In this document: positions 1 through 6,551 of the stretch, in pieces
Layout: each line of letters starts with the position of its first letter
Position numbering within the stretch: position 1 is the stretch's first letter
Assembly (NCBI GenBank): GCA_041744755.1
Contig: JBGTKC010000118.1
Coordinates: 1-16,211, forward strand
DNA from: CALDTK01 sp041744755
Lineage (GTDB): Bacteria; Bacteroidota; Bacteroidia; Chitinophagales; Saprospiraceae
Length of the DNA: 16,211 nt
Direction of reading: 5' to 3'
Program-made: the position numbers and the translations under genes
Notes under the pieces: model-generated
Database searches by the model: none
Told to the model about the DNA's origin: nothing
The model's input: only the letters and a program-made list of their open reading frames with translations

Positions 1-2279
1 TCCCAGCCCCAGCTGTTGACGATCCCGAGGTTTTCGGTCGGGAGGGCCGCGCCGAAGGTCCCGGGCACCGACAGGTTGCGCTGCGCGAGGATGTCCTCGG
101 TCCGCTTCCGGTAGTAGTCGATCTCAAAGCCGAACCGGCCCTCAAGGAAGCTCGCCTCCAGGCCGATGTCGGTCGTGGTAGCCGTCTCCCAGGTGATGTT
201 CGGGTTCGGGATGCTCGTCGGTTGGATCCCGGGGCGGAAGGTCCCGTCCTGGACGTACCCTCCGGCGAAGGCGAAGCCCGCCAAGAACCCGAAGGGCGCG
301 ATGCGGTCGTTGCCGGTGATCCCCCACGAGCCACGGAGCTTGAGGATCTCCACCACGTCACTGATCCCGTCCATGAATGGCTCCTCGGAAATGCGCCACC
401 CGGCCGAAAACGCCGGAAAGACTCCCGTGCGGCTATCGCGCGGGAAGATGTACGACTCGTCCACGCGGAGGTTGGCCTGTAGCAGGTAGCGGTTGCGGAA
501 TCCGTAGTTAACCCGCCCGACGTATCCGAAGCGCGCTTCCTGCCTGGCAAAACCCCCGTTCTCGTCATTGGTCGGGCTCCCGGCCACGAATTGCTGGACG
601 GCTGGGGACAGGAAGCCGTCGCGAAAACCGAATAGGCCTCGGGCCTCGCCCTCGATGCGCTCGAAGAGCGCGAGACCCGACACGTAGTGGTTGCCGAGAT
701 CCCGCTCGTAGCGTGCGCTTAACTGCAGGGTCTGGAGGCTAGTGTTGTCGCGGTCTTGCCGTAGGGAGCTGACGTTGTCGCTCGGGGCCCCGATGTCGTA
801 CACGCCGGTGGACTCGTTGAGTTGGTAGGTCGTGTACGGCGTGAAGAAGGTCGTCTGGTCGGAGAACCCGCGGTCGTAGGCGAACATCGCGCGCAGCCCG
901 AGGCCCGTGAGGAAAGGCGCCGCGTAGTCGAGTTGCATGTTGGTCTGGAAGGTCGTTAGGTCGCGGGCCTGCGTGCCGTTGAGGTTGGCGTCCCCGAAGG
1001 AGTTGCCGGAGAAGCCATCGAACCCGAGCGACCGCGCCGGGAGGCCCTCGGTACCCGGGAGGCCGTTGACGAAGATCGGGTTCAGGGGATTGGCCCGCAG
1101 TACGTTATCGAAAATCTCGCTGTCGACATCGGCCGAGCGGAGGCGGTCTTCGATGCGGCCGGCGAGGTTGAGGCTGAAAGTCAGGCCGGCGGCGACATCC
1201 GCGTCGACGTTGGCGCGGATGCTGTTTTGCTGAAAACGCGCATTATCGTAAAAGCCCTCCTGGTTGAGCCGCCCGTACGCGAAGAAATACCGTATGGCTT
1301 CCGAGCCGCCGTCGACGGAGAAGTTATATTGTTGCTGTGGCGCGGAGTTCGTCAGCGTCTCGTTCCACCAGTCGTAACTCGGCAGGGTCCCCGCCTGCGC
1401 CTGGCCGAGGAGGTTATCGAACGGAAGGTCGGCCTCGGGGGTGCCGCTGTTGCGGAGGGCCTGCCGAAAGGCGAGCACGTACTCGTTTGCGTTCATGAGG
1501 TCGGGGCGGCCGGCCGGGCTCTGGCGCGAGACGTTCGCCGAGGCGTTAAAACGTGGCTTACCGACGCGACCGCGGCGCGTGGTCACGAGGAGGACGCCGT
1601 TTGCGGCGCGCGACCCGTAGACTGCCGTGCTCGCGGCGTCCTTGAGGGCCGTGATGCTCTCGATCTCGAACGGGTTGATGCGGCTGAAGTTCCGCTCCAC
1701 GCCGTCTACCAGAATTAGAGGGTTATTGTTACCGAGTGTGCTCCGGCCCCGTATCTGGAAGGCGGCGTCGTCGAAGCCGGGTTGGCCACTGGTCTGGATC
1801 GCGATCACGCCCGTGATCTTACCCGCGAGCCCGGCTGAGAGGTTCGGCGGGGGCGCGACCGTGAGGGCCTTGCCGTCGACCTGCGACACCGACCCAGTTA
1901 CGTCGGCCTTGCGTTGGGTCCCGTACCCAACGACGACGATGTCGCTGAGGGCCGTGACGCTCGGGGTAAGTGTCACGTCGACGGTGCTGCGACCGGCTAC
2001 CCCCACCTCCTGCGTAGCGTAACCCGTATAGGCTACCTCTAACACGGGCTCAGCGCTCGTGACCGTAAGCGAAAACGCGCCATTGAGGTCGGTGACCGTA
2101 CCGTTGGTCGTACCTCGCTCGAGTATCGTTACGCCAATCAGTGGCTCCCCGGTGTCGTCAGCGACGACACCGGAGACCTGCTGTCCGAGCGCGAGCGAGG
2201 CAGTGAGCAAAAACGTGAGCGCGGCCAGCGTGCCGCGCTGGCGAAGGGGTAGCGATCTCAGTAGTATAAGTAGCTGCAT
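1..2279 (-). CDS. SusC/RagA-family TonB-linked outer membrane protein, C-terminus beyond the window
   Basis: Outer membrane beta-barrel that works with a SusD-like lipoprotein and TonB/ExbBD to import large substrates such as glycans or peptides. The frame is open from the ATG at 2279 to the left edge, about 759 codons; the family is usually around 1000 residues, so the last barrel strands are missing. Residues 1-32 are a signal peptide (arginines, then LAALTFLLTASLALG). Residues 33-105 are a carboxypeptidase-regulatory-like beta domain (VSGVVADDTGEPLIGVTI, TNGTVTDLNGAFSL). The family hallmark DIVVVGYGTQ is at 113-122, followed by the plug at about 125-235 with NPLILVDGVE and DAASTAVYGSRAANGV. 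The last visible residues, PTENLGIVNSWGW, also fit SusC proteins. A SusD partner would lie to the left, outside the window. The substrate cannot be told. No TAnnTTYG element is visible upstream, unlike most other genes here. Confidence 0.95.
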   Translation of the reverse strand, partial: MQLLILLRSLPLRQRGTLAALTFLLTASLALGQQVSGVVADDTGEPLIGVTILERGTTNGTVTDLNGAFSLTVTSAEPVLEVAYTGYATQEVGVAGRSTVDVTLTPSVTALSDIVVVGYGTQRKADVTGSVSQVDGKALTVAPPPNLSAGLAGKITGVIAIQTSGQPGFDDAAFQIRGRSTLGNNNPLILVDGVERNFSRINPFEIESITALKDAASTAVYGSRAANGVLLVTTRRGRVGKPRFNASANVSRQSPAGRPDLMNANEYVLAFRQALRNSGTPEADLPFDNLLGQAQAGTLPSYDWWNETLTNSAPQQQYNFSVDGGSEAIRYFFAYGRLNQEGFYDNARFQQNSIRANVDADVAAGLTFSLNLAGRIEDRLRSADVDSEIFDNVLRANPLNPIFVNGLPGTEGLPARSLGFDGFSGNSFGDANLNGTQARDLTTFQTNMQLDYAAPFLTGLGLRAMFAYDRGFSDQTTFFTPYTTYQLNESTGVYDIGAPSDNVSSLRQDRDNTSLQTLQLSARYERDLGNHYVSGLALFERIEGEARGLFGFRDGFLSPAVQQFVAGSPTNDENGGFARQEARFGYVGRVNYGFRNRYLLQANLRVDESYIFPRDSRTGVFPAFSAGWRISEEPFMDGISDVVEILKLRGSWGITGNDRIAPFGFLAGFAFAGGYVQDGTFRPGIQPTSIPNPNITWETATTTDIGLEASFLEGRFGFEIDYYRKRTEDILAQRNLSVPGTFGAALPTENLGIVNSWGW

Positions 2280-2688
2280 TGCTCGTGTCTTGTCTCGTTT
2301 AAGGATAGGAGAGTGGAATGGACCGGTGCTTGATACGGATGTAATGTATTGTATTAGTAGTCTTATGCAAGCGATTGGGCTGAGTATCCGCTATTTTGTG
2401 GAATATTTATTCAATATGTTCCTTCGCTACTGCGTAGACTGAGAGCGCCGCGCCATCGTCGGCATTCGCGCAGACCCCTCGCTGCCGATTCCTCGCAGCC
2501 GCAATGACGGCCTCGCCGCTGCCCCACGTTGATAGCGCGGATCGTGGGGGTTGTTAGCGATTCGTAATAGACTGGGGTAGGCCTTGACTGCGACGTAGTC
2601 GGCCTGTAGTCCACAGGCAGCCGCTCTCATGCCGGCGACCTTGACGTCGGCTGGCGGCACTGTACCGTACAGGTAGAGGTAACCACAG
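2280..2688. other. Spacer between the ABC exporter and the SusC gene, no credible gene
   Basis: This is the 409-bp leader region of the SusC gene, which is transcribed leftward. The part next to SusC (about 2280-2420) is clearly AT-richer and should hold the promoter, but no TAnnTTYG element or Shine-Dalgarno sequence is visible. The part next to the ABC gene is GC-rich and holds short inverted repeats: GCCTGT/ACAGGC at 2602-2618, CTGTAC/GTACAG at 2660-2672, and GTAAC/GTTAC at 2679-2692, which overlaps the ABC stop codon. A repeat-like block occupies about 2420-2520. Open frames here lack any protein-like pattern. Confidence 0.6.
2420..2520 (-). repeat. Degenerate dispersed intergenic repeat of the 'CATTGCG...' type
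   Basis: On the minus strand the block contains GTCATTGCGGCTGCGAGGA, then ATCGGCAGCGAGGGG and TCTGCGCGAATGCC, ending in CGCAGTAGCGAAGG near 2420. From memory, this order of short words resembles the non-coding repeats found between genes in many bacterial genomes, including Bacteroidota. Only one copy is in the window, so its repeated nature is inferred. Confidence 0.35.
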
Positions 2689-4512
2689 TTACACCCCGAC
2701 CCGCTGTAGCTCAAGCAGGCGTGCGTAGGCGCCGCCGCGCTCTACGAGCGTCGCGTGGTCGCCGCGCTCGATGACGCGACCGTGGTCGAGGACCACGATC
2801 TCGTCGGCGCGCTGGATGGTGGCCAGGCGGTGCGCGATCACGAGGCAGGTCCGGCCCTCCATGAGGCGGAAGAGCGCATCCTGGATCAGGGCCTCACTCT
2901 CGGCGTCCAGGGCGCTGGTAGCCTCGTCGAGGATCATGATGGGGGTGTCGCGCAAGATAGCCCGCGCGATGGTGAGGCGTTGGCGCTGCCCGCCACTGAG
3001 CCGCGTGCCCCGCTCGCCGATCACCGTATGGTACCCCTGCGGTTGCTCGCGGATGAAGGTGTCGGCGTTGGCGAGTTTTGCGGCAGCGATCACCTCCACC
3101 TCCGACTTTCCGACGCTTCCGAAGCGGATGTTCTCGAGGATCGTATCGTGAAACAGCACTACGTCCTGGCTCACGATGCCGATGTTTTGACGCAAGTCGG
3201 CTAAGCGTACACTCCGCACGTCGTGTCCGTCGATCGTGATCCGACCGCCGTCCACATCGTAAAAGCGCGGCAGCAGGTCGGCCAGCGTACTCTTGCCCGC
3301 ACCGCTCGGTCCGACGAGGGCCACCACCTTGCCGACCGGCAGCGCGAGCGTCACCCCCGACAAGGCCGGTCGATCCGTGTTGGGATAGCCGAAGTGGACG
3401 TCCTCGACGCGGATACCCTCGGTGATGCGTGGCAAGCTCACCGCATCCGGCGCGTGCGTGATCGTATTCGGCGTGTCCAGCAGCGCCTGCACCCGCTCGA
3501 AGGCCGCCCGCCCGCGCTGCAGACTGTAAAAGGCATTCGAGAACTGCTTGCTCGGCTGGATGGTCGAGAAGAAAGCATAAATGAAGCCGATGAAGACGGC
3601 CACCTCGAGCCGCCCCGCACTGATCTCCTGGAAGCCAACGTAGATGAGCAGACACACCACCGCCACCCCGAGCACCTCACTCAGCGGACCGCTCAGATCC
3701 CGCCGCCGCAGCAGTCGCACGAGGACGTTGCGATATCGGTTGTTGCTTTCGCCAAAACGCGTCTCGACGTAGCCCTCCGCCCCGAAGGCCTTCACGACGC
3801 GCAGGCCGCCGATCGTCTCGTCGAGCTGGTTGGTCATCTCCCCCAGGCTCTCCTGCACCTCGCCCGACTGCGCCTTAAGCCGCCGCCCGATACCCCCTAT
3901 GATGACGCCCGTGACGCCAATCAGGATGACGGTAAACACGGTGAGGTAAGGGCTTATAAACAGCATCACCACCAGCGCCCCGAGGATCAGCAGCGGATTC
4001 TGGATAAGCGCCTGAATCGAATTGAGTACCGAGTTCTCGACCTCCTGCACGTCCGCCGTAAAACGCGAGATGAGGTCCCCGCGCCGCGCCTCCGTGAAGT
4101 AGCCCACGGGCATATTGATGATGTGGTGGTAGAGGTCCCGCCGTAGGTCCCGGATCAGTCCCGAGCGAATGACCGCCAGCGTCGTGACGGACAGGTACCC
4201 AAATAGGTTCTTCAGTAAGAACACCGACACGAGAAAAACGCACATATAAATCATCGCCCGCTCGTAGCCATTGGCGCGGATGATGTCCGACATCCAGAGG
4301 TTGAAATTGGCCGTGATCGAGCTTACGCTAAAACTGAGCGGCGGTGCGCCGTCGGTGAGTTCGGTTTGCTTGAGGAGTATCTGTAAGAAGGGGATGAGCG
4401 CCGGGATGCTCACGACACTGAAGAGGACCATGAGGAGGTTGGCCACGAGGTTGAGGCCGACGGTGGGGTAGTAGGGCCGGATGTAGTGGCGCAGGGCGCG
4501 GGTGAGGGTCAC
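2689..4512 (-). CDS. MsbA-like ABC exporter, fused permease and ATPase (half-transporter)
   Basis: 607-residue half-transporter that would act as a homodimer in the inner membrane. Closest in architecture to MsbA-type lipid flippases and multidrug exporters. Residues 1-330 form the six-helix type I exporter domain, with hydrophobic stretches near 20-45, 88-115, 165-205 and 280-315. The ATPase shows Walker A GPSGAGKST at 401-409, Q-loop Gln449, signature LSGGQ at 505-509, Walker B IMILDE at 525-530 and switch His561, so it looks fully active. The start is GTG at 4512; a TACCTTCG element lies 5 nt upstream and supports it. The HIRAN-domain gene is 66 bp upstream on the same strand. Lipid export (msbA) is the likeliest role, but sequence alone does not separate it from drug or peptide exporters. 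Confidence 0.93.
   Translation of the reverse strand: MTLTRALRHYIRPYYPTVGLNLVANLLMVLFSVVSIPALIPFLQILLKQTELTDGAPPLSFSVSSITANFNLWMSDIIRANGYERAMIYMCVFLVSVFLLKNLFGYLSVTTLAVIRSGLIRDLRRDLYHHIINMPVGYFTEARRGDLISRFTADVQEVENSVLNSIQALIQNPLLILGALVVMLFISPYLTVFTVILIGVTGVIIGGIGRRLKAQSGEVQESLGEMTNQLDETIGGLRVVKAFGAEGYVETRFGESNNRYRNVLVRLLRRRDLSGPLSEVLGVAVVCLLIYVGFQEISAGRLEVAVFIGFIYAFFSTIQPSKQFSNAFYSLQRGRAAFERVQALLDTPNTITHAPDAVSLPRITEGIRVEDVHFGYPNTDRPALSGVTLALPVGKVVALVGPSGAGKSTLADLLPRFYDVDGGRITIDGHDVRSVRLADLRQNIGIVSQDVVLFHDTILENIRFGSVGKSEVEVIAAAKLANADTFIREQPQGYHTVIGERGTRLSGGQRQRLTIARAILRDTPIMILDEATSALDAESEALIQDALFRLMEGRTCLVIAHRLATIQRADEIVVLDHGRVIERGDHATLVERGGAYARLLELQRVGV
3184..3198 (+). repeat. 15-nt GTTTT-minihairpin: stem GAC/GTC, loop GCAA
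   Basis: Perfect copy of GTTTT, 3-bp stem, tetraloop. It is antisense to codons for D-L-R-Q-N (439-443) of the ABC exporter. Confidence 0.6.
4320..4334 (-). repeat. 15-nt GTTTT-minihairpin: stem AGC/GCT, loop GTAA
   Basis: Perfect copy in sense orientation within the ABC exporter gene, coding S-F-S-V-S-S around residues 60-65. Confidence 0.6.
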
Positions 4513-4517
4513 GGGGG

Positions 4518-4525
4518 CGAAGGTA
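4518..4525 (-). promoter_or_regulatory. -7-like element TACCTTCG of the ABC exporter gene
   Basis: TACCTTCG on the minus strand ends 5 nt before the GTG start. It fits the TAnnTTYG pattern seen before several other genes here. Transcription starting about 7 nt downstream would give an mRNA without a leader. No clear TTG -33 element is visible. Confidence 0.5.
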
Positions 4526-4548
4526 GGGTTGGCGCTTCGCGCGGCTTT

Positions 4549-4576
4549 GGCCTTTGGCGGCGATGGCCTAAAGGCC
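4549..4576 (-). terminator. Hairpin directly after the HIRAN gene stop, possible terminator
   Basis: GGCCTTT (4549-4555) pairs with AAAGGCC (4570-4576). A tighter alternative is GGCC-TAAA-GGCC at 4565-4576. It begins 2 nt after the stop codon of the minus-strand HIRAN gene and sits before the ABC promoter. No U-tract follows, so termination is uncertain. Confidence 0.35.
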
Positions 4577-4578
4577 GA

Positions 4579-5637
4579 TTAGGCCGCTGGCCGCCTCTTC
4601 TTCGCCTCGATCTTCCGCAAGTAGTCTGCGACCGCACTCGAACCCACGGCCGACCACTGATTGTCTTTCCGCAGGTAGAGACCAGCGTCGTCGGCGGGGC
4701 CGGCGGGTGCGTCGGAGATCCGTGGGTAGCCATCGTTGGCGAGGCGGAGGAGGTCCTTGGCGACGGGCGTTGACGCGAGGGCGTGGGCGCTGTACGCGGC
4801 GGCGGCGCGGCCCATACCGGCGACGGTAGCCTGGAGTAGGACGATCGAGAAAGTGCCGGGCTCATCGTGGCGCGTAACGTTGGCGCGTGGTTCGACGAGG
4901 TCGAGGTAGGCGCGGTAGACGCTGCCGGGGCGGCACTTGTCGAAGGTGCGCAACAGCCGCTCGCCCTCATGCTTTTGGAGGAAGCCAAGTTGGCGGGAGC
5001 CCGGCAGCCAAACGCTCACGCGCTCGTGCCACCCATCGGTCGCCTCCTCGCGGACGAGGTAGACATGTTGATAGGGGAGGAAGCGCGTGCGCAGCTCCCG
5101 CTCCGGCGTGGCCTCGGTGGGGGCAGCGGCGTAAGTGGCCACGTGTCGGTACCCGATGCCGGGATCATAAGCGGCCGACATTCCGGCGGCGGTGAGGTCG
5201 GCCGGGAGGGCCGTGATGAGCGCTTCGGTGCGAGCCGCCTCGAGGAGGGCGCTGGTAAACTCGGTAGCGGGCGGGAGCGCGGGCTTGGCTAGGGCCTGTA
5301 GCGCTGGCGTACCCTCGGTGGTCAACGCTAGCGCGATGACTTCGCCCGTGATTTCGTTGACGCTGTGGACTGTCGCCCAAATGAGGTCGTCGTTGACCAG
5401 CCTACCGTAGTCGGGGGCAGCGTGGGCCGGGAGGTAGCCGATTTGCTTCTTGCCGTAGTAGACGGCGATGGCGTGCGGGTCGTGGGGGTTGTCGGGTTCG
5501 GGTTTTAGCGAAAGCTGAGCGCCGGCGGGCGGGAGCTTCCTGAGTTTCGGTCCGGCGTGGAAGGCCCAACCGGCGAGGCGGAGGTGCGCGAGGACGGTGG
5601 GCTGTGTTGCGTGAGCGACGGTGTTTTCGGTTTGCAT
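4579..5637 (-). CDS. HIRAN-domain protein with a second HIRAN-like segment
   Basis: 352-residue soluble protein without signal peptide or membrane segments. Residues 17-105 match the HIRAN domain pattern (LAGWAFHAG, then LSLKPEPDNPHDPHAIAVYY, then KKQIGYLP). HIRAN domains bind 3' ends of single-stranded DNA in HLTF-type helicases and also occur alone in bacteria. No helicase, nuclease or other catalytic motif is visible. Residues 187-270 show the same order of features (LPYQHVYLVREE, then RVSVWLPG, then RQLGFLQKHEGERL), so this may be a second, diverged HIRAN fold; that is inference. The C-terminus is basic (RKIEAKKRRP). The start is ATG at 5637; a weak TATTTTAG element lies 20 nt upstream. 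It may be co-transcribed with the ABC exporter, though that gene has its own -7-like element. Role unknown; DNA binding or repair is the best guess. Confidence 0.8.
   Translation of the reverse strand: MQTENTVAHATQPTVLAHLRLAGWAFHAGPKLRKLPPAGAQLSLKPEPDNPHDPHAIAVYYGKKQIGYLPAHAAPDYGRLVNDDLIWATVHSVNEITGEVIALALTTEGTPALQALAKPALPPATEFTSALLEAARTEALITALPADLTAAGMSAAYDPGIGYRHVATYAAAPTEATPERELRTRFLPYQHVYLVREEATDGWHERVSVWLPGSRQLGFLQKHEGERLLRTFDKCRPGSVYRAYLDLVEPRANVTRHDEPGTFSIVLLQATVAGMGRAAAAYSAHALASTPVAKDLLRLANDGYPRISDAPAGPADDAGLYLRKDNQWSAVGSSAVADYLRKIEAKKRRPAA
5512..5526 (+). repeat. 15-nt GTTTT-minihairpin: stem AGC/GCT, loop GAAA
   Basis: Perfect copy, antisense inside the HIRAN gene (codons for Q-L-S-L-K-P, 41-46). 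Confidence 0.6.
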
Positions 5638-5784
5638 TTCGATTGTGTTTCTGGCTGCTAAAATAACACGATTTGTGTTGAAAACGTGTGGAGAAGTGCT
5701 AACCCGGTGTCACGTCTCGAGGGATTGCGTGAGGTTGTACCGTGTCCGTGGGCTTCTGCGGAAAGCCTTACCTTTGGGTATACC
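5638..5784. promoter_or_regulatory. Divergent intergenic region between the HIRAN gene and the antitoxin-like gene
   Basis: 147 bp serving both genes. It holds TATTTTAG on the minus strand (5665-5658) for the HIRAN gene and TACCTTTG on the plus strand (5769-5776) for the small gene. The inverted repeat AACAC-gattt-GTGTT at 5665-5679 abuts the minus-strand element and could be an operator; its arms are only 5 bp. Confidence 0.35.
5769..5776 (+). promoter_or_regulatory. -7 element TACCTTTG before the antitoxin-like gene
   Basis: Exact TAnnTTTG match (the known Bacteroidota -7 consensus), ending 8 nt before the ATG at 5785. It implies a start of transcription at or just before the start codon. 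No -33 TTG at a good distance. Confidence 0.5.
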
Positions 5785-6039
5785 ATGCCGGTCTCGAACC
5801 CACTCGACGCCCTGACTGAGTTGTACTTCCGGCCTTTGGCGAACTTGGAACCTGCCGTGAAGGAGCACCTGATTGCTAGGTTGCAGGATTTACTTCACGT
5901 AAAGACGCTGCCTTCAGATGGCATTCCCGACATCCTCTCGTTCTGTGGCGCGTGGGATGACGAAGGAGATGTGGACGAGTTCGTGCGTGAGATCTACGAG
6001 TCTCGGACCGCTTCGCCAGAACGGGCCGCATTCGATTGA
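5785..6039 (+). CDS. Small antitoxin-like protein (VapB-like C-terminal motif)
   Basis: 84 residues, acidic. A helical N-terminal half (LDALTELYFRPLANLEPAVK, then EHLIARLQDLL) is followed by FCGAWDDEGDVDEFVREIYE and SRT. The pattern 'GxWxDx...(D/E)xxxxxIxxSR' is typical of small type II antitoxins that partner PIN-domain (VapC) toxins. I chose the ATG at 5785 over an upstream one at 5686, because TACCTTTG ends 8 nt before it and upstream codons would overlap that promoter. No toxin follows; a TTG frame overlapping the stop gives about 50 residues without PIN motifs. It could be an orphan antitoxin or an unrelated small protein. Family assignment is by pattern memory only. Confidence 0.55.
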   Translation: MPVSNPLDALTELYFRPLANLEPAVKEHLIARLQDLLHVKTLPSDGIPDILSFCGAWDDEGDVDEFVREIYESRTASPERAAFD

Positions 6040-6137
6040 GCAAGCTCGTAGCGTGCGATTCGAAGAGCGCGTTCGACTCGCTCCGCGAGAGCGCCCCCGG
6101 CACATTTAGTCAACCGGCATATTCATTCCCGTCACGC

Positions 6138-6452
6138 CTACTGCTTCACGGTGCACTCTGTGTTCACTTCACCGCTGTTTTCCACCGCTAGCGTATACAC
6201 TCCGGAGGCGAGTCGACACGTCAAAACCTGGGTCGCTGTGGCCACGGGCTAGTACGACGCGCCCGAGGGCGTCGGTGAGGGTGACGCGGGACTGAACGCG
6301 CTCTCCTTATCTACCGATTGGGCCGGGGGCGCACTAGCTAGCGTGAGATGGGGAGGGGGCCCCTTCTCTAAGCAGTCGAACTCGCCCTCCGTGCCGCCCG
6401 TTTTGGCGAAAGCCTATCCTCCCTCTATAGTCACGTTTTGCACAGCCTCGAT
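6138..6452 (-). pseudogene. Decayed 3' end of a type IX secretion cargo protein (C-terminal sorting domain)
   Basis: Three minus-strand frames together read as a T9SS type A tail. Frame 1 (6452 to about 6300) gives NVTIEGG, a stop codon, AFAKTGGTEGEFDCLEK and LTLASAPPAQSVDK, resembling the 'GG.xF.xxxGxxFxxxxxxC' block and a worn 'PNPA' motif. Frame 2 (about 6300-6216) gives VQSRVTLTDALGRVVLARG and GFDV. Frame 3 (to the TAG at 6138-6140) gives RLASGVYTLAVENSGEV and ends in VKQ. 'VxLxDxxGRxV...FDVSxLASGVY' is the classic sorting-signal pattern that directs cargo through the outer membrane. At least two frameshifts and one stop break it, and no upstream cargo domain remains before gyrB, so this is a relic. 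It supports Bacteroidota ancestry. Confidence 0.72.
6400..6414 (+). repeat. 15-nt GTTTT-minihairpin: stem GGC/GCC, loop GAAA
   Basis: Perfect copy of the commonest form, antisense within the T9SS relic upstream of gyrB. Confidence 0.6.
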
Positions 6453-6492
6453 ATCCTATTGTAATTATTTATAAATCAACTGCTTATGCTAT

Positions 6493-6507
6493 GTTTTGGC
6501 AAAAGCC
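6493..6507 (+). repeat. 15-nt GTTTT-minihairpin: stem GGC/GCC, loop AAAA
   Basis: Intergenic copy, 29 bp upstream of the gyrB -7 element. The only perfect-stem copy whose loop is not GNNA. Confidence 0.55.
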
Positions 6508-6536
6508 GACGCGCCCTGAATGCCAACTAAAAACCG

Positions 6537-6544
6537 TACTTTTG
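6537..6544 (+). promoter_or_regulatory. -7 element TACTTTTG of gyrB
   Basis: Exact TAnnTTTG match ending 7 nt before the gyrB ATG, predicting a leaderless or near-leaderless transcript. No -33 TTG at the usual spacing; an AT-rich tract lies at 6450-6492. There is no Shine-Dalgarno sequence. Confidence 0.55.
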
Positions 6545-6551
6545 ACCTCTT

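Larger units (their letters stand above)
6040..6551. other. Region upstream of gyrB: relic plus AT-rich promoter area
   Basis: No intact gene. 6040-6137 shows nothing recognisable. 6138-6452 is the T9SS relic on the minus strand. 6450-6492 is strongly AT-rich and probably part of the gyrB promoter region. Two copies of the 15-nt GTTTT-hairpin motif lie at 6400-6414 and 6493-6507. Confidence 0.6.

Noticed and set aside
166..2442. Plus-strand open frames at 166-489, 222-482, 937-1233, 1227-1718, 1627-2022 and 2059-2442
   Set aside because: All but the last lie wholly antisense to the SusC-like gene, and 2059-2442 is mostly so; that gene has clear domain motifs and a continuous frame. These frames show no protein-like pattern.
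2411..2714. Minus-strand frames of 67 and 95 codons between the ABC and SusC genes
   Set aside because: They read through the repeat-like block and overlap the end of the ABC gene; composition is not protein-like.
2755..4146. Long plus-strand frames of 149 and 307 codons opposite the ABC exporter
   Set aside because: Antisense frames of a GC-rich gene; rich in His/Arg/Asp as expected of shadows, and the ABC motifs are all on the other strand.
5686..5784. Upstream ATG extension of the antitoxin-like gene
   Set aside because: It would cover the TACCTTTG promoter element and adds 33 residues without family resemblance.
6036..6190. TTG frame overlapping the antitoxin-like stop, a possible PIN toxin (starts SKLVACDSKSAFD)
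   Set aside because: Only one weak match to a PIN start (a single Asp), no further acidic residues, and it ends after about 50 codons antisense to the T9SS relic.
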